Assembly: GCF_014805625.2 (NCBI RefSeq)
Contig: NW_023998414.1
Span: 14,826,492-14,890,491 of the forward strand
Direction of reading: 5' to 3'
DNA: 64,000 nucleotides
From: Glossina fuscipes
Taxonomy: Eukaryota > Arthropoda > Insecta > Diptera > Glossinidae
The notes below the pieces were generated by a model. It did no database searches and was not told the DNA's origin. It worked only from the letters and a program-made list of their open reading frames with translations. Positions 50,030 to 59,639 of the stretch are shown here, in pieces; position 1 is the stretch's first letter; the number at the start of each line of letters is the position of its first letter. A program made the position numbers and the translations under genes.

Positions 50030-52080
50030 CACTTTTGTCTTTTGCGTGTCTTATTCACAAGAAATTAATAAAACAAACTGACTGACCAATGTGAGGCAGT
50101 CGATGTATTCTCGATATGCTACAACAACAGTTTGAAATACCATCAGTTGCACAGTGCTCAATAACACGACACGATATTTTTGTAAGCCTTGAACGAATTG
50201 CATATAAACGGCTCCTCGACTTTCAATGAAAAAGTCGTCGCGCTAGTAAAACTTTACAAGAACAAGAACAAACTGGGCACAACAACAATAACATTAGTTC
50301 CAACATTCATAGGTAAAGAGAAGCCACAATTTGCAAAGAACAGCTCACAACATATGCACTTGAATGTTGAATCTTCTCAACGGCATTTTTTTTCTATTCT
50401 TATAAAACGGAGACTCACATGTCAATTGTATCTTTTAACACCTTCGCTGACGACAAGGTATTTGCATATTGTTTTCAAATGATTTCTAAAACGATTGTAT
50501 TCGCTACATTTAAAATGCGTGAAATACATTTATAATTATATACATATGTGCATATTAAAAATTATATACGTAATGGAATCGGCTGATAAAGCGAGCATAT
50601 GGGGTTAGCTTTCTAAAATGTATTCCATTTTATATGCAGACATCATAAATATTCATAGCGTAGGGTACTGATTAAATTTGTAGGTAACAAGATTGCATTT
50701 TTCCACAAGTAGCGCCGGTTCCATTTGGAGAAGCTTTTCATGATCCGTTAGTCAATAATGCGTGCAGTTTATATATTTTCTTACAACAGCAATCGAGATC
50801 CCGTCCGCGATCCTGTATAGATGCAAAAATAGATGAAAATTCATGCACTCGGTATATCTCTCGTGTCATAAACGTTACGTTGGGTTTCGTAATAAAAGCG
50901 CACTTTGTCTTGTTATTCGCACGACTTGCCGAGTAGATACGAATCGCAACTACCAGGACGGTGTTCGCGGCTACAGCGAGCACTGAATTGCCAAAGGGGC
51001 ATTACATTTGCGAAATGGGCACACATCTAGGTTGTTCTCTTTTCTCTTTTTCTCTTTTTCTTCTTCTATCAGATCGTCATCGTGTTACAAGCGTAGAGGA
51101 TTCCTTTAGTAATGGGTCATATACCTTGGAGACGAACGTCTTTACCTGTTTATACGAATTGAGAACAGCTTTTAATCTTTTCAAGTCAAGATTTTAGGTA
51201 ATCCTTAGAAATTGCCATTAAACTTTGTATTGGCGGCGAAGGCGTTAAAACATTGCTTAAGTAGTTTGCTGTATGTATGTGCGCGTACGATTAAAGGCAA
51301 AAAAACAGAGTTGCTGTTAACTGTGCATAAAATATAAACCGATAAAATTTAGAAAAAATTCCCAAAGTCCTTTCACACAACGGCTATTGAGACAATTGCA
51401 ACAGCTTTGGGTAATCGATTCTCAAAAAGAGAAAGTTATCTCACGCGTTTAAACAAAACATACAACCATGGATGTTTTGTTCAATATTAAGAATCAAATG
51501 TTTTTTTTATTCCTTTTTCAAATCTTCAACCCAATGAAATGTATGCCATTCGTGATTAGCGAGAAATTCATGAAAAAAGATTTTAATTAGGAATGTACGT
51601 AGACTTAATTGATTTTCAAGGAACGCTTTTAACAATGCTCGAAGGGCATGCGCAACTAACTGCGTAAATACGAAAATTCATGCAAGCCTTGTTTTCACGA
51701 TATCTTGCATGTATGACGTGTTTGTTCTTAATATTTCCGCAGTGATCTCAGTAAAGGTAACGAATGCTTTGAAATGGTACACAAGACTTAAGTTATGAAT
51801 GCGAATAAATCATCGATATATGACATAAAATAAATAAGTAAACGAGATTTCAAATTGAAATCTTAAGCTTAAGCGTAATCAGTCCAGACATGATTAACTC
51901 CACTCTTATATATATACATACATTATCTAGTAGTAGCCCAGTAGTCCAGTAGGAAATATCCAAAGAAATTTCGTCTTAATATCCAGAAGAAGAATAGTTG
52001 TATTAAATTTGTCCTTGTGTTCATCTTGAAAATTCATCAAGTATAAAAATTTTTCAAACCGTAATAGGTATAATCCTTCC
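50028..52080. other. Unassigned stretch
   Basis: No gene. Open frames at 50189-50482, 50738-50983 and 50961-51197 have mixed composition but no recognisable domain. The part at 50700-51200 is slightly less A+T-biased than its surroundings. Confidence 0.45.
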
Positions 52081-52084
52081 TAAT

Positions 52085-52165
52085 CACAATTCTATCTATG
52101 TATCTAGAGAACATCTTCTGAGTAGCTGGTTTAATTAAAGGAAAAAAAATATTACAAAAAAGAAC
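52085..52165 (+). repeat. Putative retroposon 3' end, copy 3
   Basis: CTGAGTAGCTGGTTTAAT (52118-52135) differs from the 7582-7599 core by two bases. It is preceded by a TATGTATCTAGAGAACATC stretch similar to the TGTATAGAGGATATC before copy 1, and followed by an A-rich tail (52136-52165). The 5' part is not defined. Confidence 0.55.
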
Positions 52166-54689
52166 TTTACAGTCGAGCAAGGCCGATCAGTAGATATCCT
52201 GCACCACTTCGCCATATGCAGTCATTCGTTCATTTTCATTGTAATAAATCGAAAATTGTACAATAGTTTTATGTAAAGGTACTCATATTGAAAGCTGCTC
52301 AAATCTTCAGTTCGGATTTAGCAAACTTAATTTTGTTGTCAAAGATTTGGTTACCGTAGTATAAGGACTTACTTCTCCCAAGAGCCGCTATATATAATGC
52401 AGTTTAAAAAATAGATCTATGTGATTCAAAATTCTTATGATCAATTTTTATATTACATTGATAGTACGGACTAACTTCCACCATAAAGTATTAAGCATTA
52501 ACGCGTTTTGTTTTAAGTCTTTCTGCTAACTATATATATATATATACCTTGTAACACAAGTGGCGTAGGGTATGAAAAAGACTCTCTCATTGAACCATGC
52601 AAGCGTAACGAACTCTACAACGCTTATCAAGCGTATTAATAAAATTAGCGATTACTTACTACTTTATTATATATATCATTATTATTATTACTATTATTAT
52701 AAATGTAGGCGGGGAATAAATTCTAAGACCAAAGTCTTAAAGCCCCTAGCATCTAAGAATTTCGGCTTTATTAAAAACTCTATCGCCCTTGAGATTTGAA
52801 CTTATTATTTTATTTCTGATATCTTTTAGGAAAATTAATGATATGCCCTATGATATCGCTTATTATTATAATTTTGGTCTATGCCTTTTACGGCATTTAA
52901 TACATTTTCATAATTGCGATTGCAAGTCACTGTTTCATTGCTTTTGCCACAATATTTGTGTAGAGTATTACATCATTCATCCAAATTCGTTGTTAAAAAT
53001 TCAATTCTTGTACCGCTTTTGCTCTTCCATTTCTATTAAATATCAGCGATATTCGATTCTTCACATTTTCCATAATCAGCACCACTATCGCCAACGTTTT
53101 TAGGCTCCTCGTAAGAGACAGAGACAGTTCAATATCCGTTAGCAAGAAGTCGCCCTTTTCAGCTTAAAACTTCAAGATTTCCATAGTCCGCGATAAACAA
53201 GCCATGTCGATTATATTGGCCAATTCATCGAATGAATCAAATATTATTGCGGAGACTTTATTCAGAATTTCGATGCTGAGCTTTTACGTATTGCAGACTT
53301 GAATTTTAAGCATTTCAACAAAGAGGAACAAAACGACTCAAGTCTCGACACAACTGGTAGAAAGAGGATATAACCTTAAAATAATATTGCGTAGATTGCA
53401 AATGTTACATTCCAGACAAACCAACGGAAATTGCATTCGTGAACTTGCAACGGGCGCAAATATTGTCGCCATGATTTTTATAAGCAATTACGTTTCTCGC
53501 TTTAGTGTACTGCATACGATAACAAGTTATTAGGGAACGCAGCTTACTTGAAATCTTCTTAACAAGCAATAAGGATAATTCTCAAGGCAAGGTTACGTTC
53601 GAGCGTTTCTACAAAGGAAATTGAAGGAAACAATTTTAGTTAGGAAAAAAAATCGCGTTGATATGAGGAGCTTGGGAAAGATGGCTCTATTACAACTACC
53701 ATCAGTTCATTAGGAGAATATATCTTCCCTTCCAGCTGGGTATAGGAAAGCTGCGCACACAGAGAGGTATACTGTGAAAAATAATCTACCAGGCGCAAAC
53801 GAAATTCTATCCAGATATTTATTAATACATCAATTAATCGTGATGGAAGATCCCATTTACTCATATCAAAAGCTTTGACCGATGACAAATAAGTTTTTGT
53901 TTAAAGTTCAAAAAAAGTATCCTTAGACTTATCAAAAAAAGTCCAAAAATTATCTAAAATATAAGCCAATGAATTGACGGAGAGAGGATAAGGCTTCAAC
54001 ATCTTTCTTAAGAGAAAAGCAAGATGAATATGATGAGCATTAGTGCGTGGATGATAATAATTGCTTTGAATCAAATGAAGTAAAATAAGAAGATTATCTA
54101 GAAGGTTCTTAGAGCCGAGGAAGGAAATCCATATTTTATGCAAACTTTTGACGATGATGGTAACCCATTTTCTTCTTTTTTTTTTGTTTTGGGTAAACAA
54201 TTACATGAACTGGTCTTTTTTTCGTGTATGTGTAAGTTCGTTTGCTCATCAGCGACCGCCTTTTACTTGTCCGGTTCTGTTTTTATTTCATTTTCGCAAC
54301 ACATTGAAAAATATCTAAAGAATTTTTTCTTTAGCTTTTTCATCTCATCGTTTCTTTGGCTCTAGAGAATTTCTGGAATGACGTTAATGGTATTCGTAGA
54401 ACGCAACCGCACCGTTTACGGCTGCCTTCGTCTTTAACATGCACGCATTCATGCAGGAACATACATTCATATATACATAGTTGATATAAGCTTAACGTTA
54501 CCAATGCCATTGCTTTTGGTATTCTTCTTGTTGTTCTTATAGTTGTTTCTCATTCGTTTATAGCTACTGGTGTCGTCTATACTTTGTCAAGTAGTTGCAT
54601 CCATTCACATCCCATTAATGGTGTTGTTTAGCTGTTAAATGCACTTTCATATACAGGCTAATGCAAACAATGAAACAAAATTCTTAGAT

Positions 54690-54729
<40 letters not shown>

Positions 54730-56214
54730 GTACATATATGTGTGCCCATAAAATGCTTGTGTATGAATGTTACAGGGAAAAAGGAACAAAATACGGGTCC
54801 GTTGTTCTTGATTTCGTTGTCGCTCTTGTTTTGCTACGCTTTTATCCGTCAAGTTGACAAAAGCATTGACTCGCTCCTCTACATGCAAGCACACATCAAT
54901 ATCCACAAGTTGCCAAATGGTGCTTTATGATGACCACAAAAGAAACTGGTTCACATTCTAGATACACGCAGATACATGTCTATATATACATAAATGGGTG
55001 TGTATTTCTGTTCGCACGTATGTATGTTATTATATATTTGATATGTTTATTATATAAATACATCCGCACATATATACCGATTATTTTGAATAACGCATTG
55101 AAAAACTTAATTTATTTATATTCTAAGATCAGTACATTAAGTGCACCGTGGCTTTTCTATATTCCACTCGAAGGAGTGGAGTCTTTTTCGTTGAAAATCT
55201 CTTACTCGCTATACTGTTGAAATGGACTTTGAGTAAAGGTCAACACTATTTATTTTTAAGCAGCTTTAGTAATAACTGGTGCGGGTCCATAATTACCGTA
55301 ACAGCTCAAGCCACATGCACGCATTAGCATATGGTTTCTGAGCAAAAGAAAAAGAAGAGGATGTAAAATTACAAATTTTTTAAGAAAACCAAAACAGGTT
55401 AACAATACATGTTTCATGAAACAACTTTCTTTGGTGTTGAGGTTCGCTCAAGCACCATTTGACTTTTTTACATGATTCTGTAAGGTGTGCAAAATTTTCG
55501 TCTCACTTTTTTATTATTACTAAATAAGGTTCTACTTTATCAGTTTTTCCTTTTTTCTGTTAAGTTTTGTCGGTATTTTTACATGAAAAATTCTTTAAAA
55601 AATGATTAATATTGCTTCAGCGCATTGTTGTCGGTTTCTTCCCTGCCCTTCTTAGAGGCTACAATTTGTTATGCCAAGAGTTTTACAATTTTTGCACAGC
55701 TCATAAAACACATATAAAAAATTCCGGGACCGCGTGAAGAATGGATGCGACTTATTCCGTCTCGTTTATTCATTCAAATCAGAATTATCACCTCAAAGCT
55801 TTACTTGGAAAAATAAAAATAATATTCGAAGTGGTTTATTACCGTTAGTGGTAAGATGGAGAGCCAAGCTGTGGTAATTTTTCTCATTTTTTACTAATGC
55901 TGTATCGTATGGCACTGTCTCTATGGGACTATTCTCGCTGCTTTCCCAAGAGAGAGCGTAATTAGTACTGTAGTCATAAAGGTACAATTGTGACTTCTCC
56001 ACCCCGAGTCTTATGTAACAGTAGGAGCTATCCGATTGAGCTATGCTCAACATAGTTTTTTCCTTCAGGCAAATGATAGTGCTGGTGAATCGAATCGGTT
56101 GATGAATCGAATGAATGCATTCGAATATGCAAGGTCTAAATAATGATGATGTAAACTAATGCAAACTGTTAACACTGATACTGGAGCTGAACATACCAGG
56201 GTTGTCTTTAGGAG
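52166..56214. other. Unassigned stretch
   Basis: No gene is supported. It contains a TTA/TAT trinucleotide patch at 52676-52700 and a CA-then-TA tract at 54689-54729. Minus-strand frames at 53640-53888 (KAFDMSKWDLPSRLIDV) and 53901-54200 weakly recall LINE reverse transcriptase but lack the downstream motifs. The minus-strand frame at 55793-56053 (86 codons) has mixed, protein-like composition but no known motif. Confidence 0.45.
54689..54729. repeat. (CA)n-(TA)n compound microsatellite
   Basis: About eight CA units followed directly by about twelve TA units. Confidence 0.95.
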
Positions 56215-56400
56215 AATCATCTGGATGCTGGTTGCTCCAGTACGTCATCGAGAACAACTGGCGCAATTAAGACAAAATATCGGAACAATACATCGAAAGT
56301 CATAGTATCGTGATTTTTTATCGTAATGACACTTTTCGCCATTTGGTAAAAGTCTGCTAGAAAACATTAGCAGCACTCTACCGAGTTGACTATATATTCT
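56215..56400 (+). pseudogene. Doubtful mariner transposase fragment
   Basis: The plus strand reads REQLAQL and then RQNIGTIHRKS (about 56249-56302), followed in another frame by IFYRNDTFRHLVKV (about 56314-56355). The spacing and residues resemble mariner 'R.QL..L....' followed by 'VIFHHDNARPHVAK', where the catalytic 'HDN' would have become 'RND'. The match is short and needs a frame change, so this is only a suggestion. Confidence 0.25.
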
Positions 56401-57648
56401 GATTAGAATTACCTTCAATCAATTAATTATTATTTGTTCGAGCATAGTTTTCAGTGTTATGACACTACCCAAAAAAACGCATCTTACTGTGAGGCCGATT
56501 TACTTTAAAGGGCCGACTTTCATCCCTCCGTAATGAATTCTCATTATAGAAGACGGAAGATGAATACTGTGAATAAAATATTTCGTAGCATTCGTTTTCT
56601 GCACCAATGGCTCAATTTTATCAAAAAGTCGCCGGAAACTGATTCACAATCGCAGTCTCATTGTAAAGTCGAAGTACACAAATGTTTTATTCAATTCGGA
56701 TAATTACGTGCAAAACGCGGTCAAATCACATAAAAATATCTTTTGCAATATAAATGATATACGATAGGTATCACACGACATTAAATCGATATATTGAGTG
56801 AATAAATTTTAGGTATTACAAGTTGAATATAATTTATTTCTTTTTTCTTCTATATCTTTTTTAACTTTTATCAACAAACCTTCGCTATTAAGAATGCATC
56901 CCTCTTACGCATATCTTAATAGCTCGCTTAGTTATGTCACTTTTAAAAATTTTCTTCATCATTTCAATATCAATTTTAATGCTTTCTTCAACTACATTAT
57001 AATTGCTCTTCGAACGAAATCGACGCGTTGGTAAAGGAGGAGTTGCAGAATTCCGTTTTCTTTCAATAAAACGCGCAATCATTTGACAATTAATAACAAT
57101 TTTATTTATGAGAAAATATTGATATGTTAGGAATCATGTATGGAATATGGCGTTAAAGTTCATATGAAATTAATAATTGCTCGCAGCTTGCTAGTGTAAA
57201 CTCTTTACATTTATATTCGAAATTAGAGGAACCTTGACATCATAAGCCTCTTAAGCCGAAAACAGTCTCTGCAACGATAATTGTTTGTCAAGAATATTTG
57301 AAGATGGTCGCGTTACTCACGATGGCGCGCAAACTCGCAGTAACCTTCATAAGCCATTTGATAATTAAAAGAAAATGAGCCGCACCAATTTTAATGATCT
57401 TTAAAAGCGGCAATCAGATGCAAATGTAATTTGAAAACATTTCACAAAACTCGTCCATGTTACTCTTAGCATAGTAGCGCCTTACTTTTACTTTCTTCAT
57501 TTTGGGTTATGCCTTCTTAGCCTTCTTATTAATTTATTATGGAAACTCATTCGTTCGGCGGTAAATTACCTAAAAATGACGATTGATAAATTATCTAAAT
57601 TTTTAAAAACAATTTCTCGAACGTTACGTGTAGAAATAATTCCTTACC
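56401..57648. other. Unassigned stretch
   Basis: No clear feature. A minus-strand frame at 56888-57082 (64 codons, Arg/Lys-rich, ending in a stop) has protein-like composition but no domain. It could be a small exon or chance. The rest is ordinary A+T-rich DNA. Confidence 0.4.
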
Positions 57649-57797
57649 GGTTTTTTTGTAACAAAATATTTTATTGAATACATTCATGGCTGCCTCCATA
57701 TTGTTCCCATCTTTCTGATAGAATGCGAAATTTGTGTTGAAAAAACATGCGTTGTTTTCGGTGCCAGTTTTATAATATGCTCCCAAGAATAAGAGTA
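57649..57797 (-). other. Candidate exon with a TPR-like motif
   Basis: On the minus strand a frame of about 49 codons reads LLFLGAYYKTGTENN, then NFAFYQKDGNNMEAAMNVF and NKIF. The pattern F-x-F-Y, G-N, E-A-A and F-N-K at tetratricopeptide-like spacing resembles one TPR helix pair. An in-frame TGA lies directly upstream, but a possible acceptor (GAACAG, ending at 57798) separates it from the open frame. The frame runs through a donor-like CCG|GTAAGG at about 57648. No partner exon in matching phase was found: the frame at 56888-57082 does not fit in phase. It may be a genuine small exon, a pseudogene piece or chance. It lies between unassigned DNA and a dead LINE. Confidence 0.2.
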
Positions 57798-57840
57798 CTG
57801 TTCAGGCAAACGATTAATCATCGGTTGAAACAGGTATTAA

Positions 57841-59165
57841 TCAATCAATCCCTGGGCTAGGCTTTATTAAACGATGATGTGTTGCTGATCTAGCTTTATT
57901 TACAGAATGACCAACATGCAATTTGAATTGATCGAATTTATGATCAAACAAGGTACCTAAGTCCAGAAATGAGTACACTTTCTTCAACCTAATTGAGTCA
58001 ATAAAATATTTTGTTGCGAACAAGTTTCACCTCGAAAATGGCAGCTTCTTACATTTCCTTTTATTTAACGTCATGAAATTGACTGAAGATCATATTACCA
58101 AAATGTTTAAGTCAACTTCGATAAGACAGAATAGAAATTCCAAATAAACGGGCAAGAAAAGTTTGACGTCATCTGCATATATTAGGATGCGAGCAGTTTC
58201 AATAGCTGAGGAGAGATCATTAATATATAGGATGAACAGAACAGGTCCCAAGTGACCCCTTCCCACCACCTGAACCACCTGAAGTGACGACGAACTCGTC
58301 TGAGTGAGAAGAAGTGAAAAACATCTTAAGGTATCTACCATCAAGAAAGGAGGACAATCAATCAAATAAATACGATTTTAAACCTAAGCGACATAGTACC
58401 CATAATAATAATTTGTGGTTAATTCTCTTAAAGGCCTTGTTTAATTAAGTGTAAACAACGTTTAACTGTGCACCGTTGGAAAAGGCGTCAAATGCATGGG
58501 AAGCAAATTCCAGAAAACTAGCAGTCGTCAACCTAATCTTTAAAAATGCATGCTAGCATGGAGCAATAGCAGACTTAAGAGCAACGGCAATACGAGACAT
58601 GATAATGCGCTCACATAATTTAGGTAAAATACTAAGTTTGGCAATTCCCCCTATAGTTTGGAACGTGATGTCTATTACCACTTTTATAAAGTGGGAGAAT
58701 GAAAAAAGTTGTTCAAAAGGCCGAAAATCGATGCATTTCAAAAGAACGGTTGAAAATGAATGCGATAATAGGATGCAACTCAACTGCGCATTTTTTTACA
58801 ATACATGGGATGGAACCCATCCGAGCCAGGCGTACAGTTATGCTTTAACGCTTTTAGTCCTTGTAAGACTTCATCGTCAGAGGTAATTATTCTAGAAGTG
58901 GATATGGGCTCATTTAGCTGATACGGATACGGGTAGGGGAGAGTAAATTTGCTTGAGTTGAGTTGAAGTTACGTGGAAAGAAAGCAGCTAACTGGGTTGA
59001 AATCATAGCATCCATCAGAGGTCTCAAAACCATTTAAAGGCTTAACAAAAGGAAACGCAGTAACATTTCTTTTAAAATTGATTGATAGATTTACAAAAAC
59101 GCAGAATACTTGTTCGAAAGCTGGAAGCAATCTTCTCTTGTACCGCTTCATAACTGACATCTTAG
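57841..59165 (-). pseudogene. Decayed non-LTR retrotransposon reverse transcriptase (jockey/I-type)
   Basis: Read on the minus strand from 59160 down. KRYKRRLLPAFEQVF and NFKRNVTAFPFV (59150-59040) are the linker before the reverse transcriptase ('NFKRNPTAFW.FV'). ISTSRIITSDDEVL and CTPGSDGFHP (about 58910-58790) are the start of the fingers. GIAKLSILPKLCERII (about 58655-58610) follows. LTTASFLEFASHAF and INHKLLLWVLCRLGLKSYL (about 58530-58370) cover motif A to B. Then GHLGPVLFILYINDL and ILIYADDVKLF (58250-58160) are motif C with both catalytic Asp retained. FLDLGTLFDHKFDQFKLHVG and NKARSA (57985-57890) are the thumb. Stops (including at the motif A Asp region, 'VYT*LNKAF') and several frameshifts disable it. 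The similarity starts abruptly at 59165, consistent with 5' truncation. Confidence 0.8.
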
Positions 59166-59179
59166 ATAATACATATAAG

Positions 59180-59590
59180 ACATATAAGGAATTTCAGAGG
59201 TATTGCGAAGCTTAGTGTAATTTTTATAGTGCTTGAGCGTTTATTGACGGATAGGATTGAACCGTCTATTAGAATTGCCATCTCACCGACACAGTATGGT
59301 TTTGTTAAGAGTAAATTTACGATGACAAATCTTTTAGAATTGATTTGCAATGCGACTCGTGCTTTCTCCGCAAGAAAAGAATCGGACACAATTTACACAA
59401 ATTCTCCAAAAGCCTTAAATAGAGAGCCGTATTCCCTGCTTCTATATAAGCTAAAGTGGATTGGCTAACCATTTGACTGAATTGATCGAATCGTATATTT
59501 CTAGGCATATACAAAGTGCCTTACGCAAGTTTGATGTTGTATCTGATGTCAAAATCTTTCATTTATTTAGCGTAATAGGTGACGGTTTGC
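59180..59590 (+). pseudogene. Fragment of a second LINE reverse transcriptase, head to head with the first
   Basis: A plus-strand frame from about 59187 reads RNFRGIAKLSVIFIVLERLL, then AISPTQYGFVKSKFTMTNLL and CNATRAFSARKESDTIYTN (to about 59403). These are the fingers and palm blocks 'NYRGIAKLS...LE' and 'ISP.QHGF...S..TNLL'. A later piece, LLLYKLKWIG, and after a frameshift LIESYISRHIQSALRKFDVV (about 59440-59540), match the region between motifs A and B. The 'DFSKAFD' motif A region is altered (NSPKALN). Motif C is not present. The wording GIAKLS is shared with the minus-strand copy, so both may be related families. The fragment ends close to the gypsy gag remnant. Confidence 0.75.
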
Positions 59591-59639
59591 ACCGACATGT
59601 TAAAAAAACTCTGACTTAAAAAGTTGCCCAAAAATTTAA

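Noticed and set aside
53640..54200. Minus-strand frames reading KAFDMSKWDLPSRLIDV and a 99-codon frame upstream, resembling LINE reverse-transcriptase motif A.
   Set aside because: Only the short KAFD-like string fits. The expected downstream motif B/C blocks are absent and the longer frame has no recognisable block.
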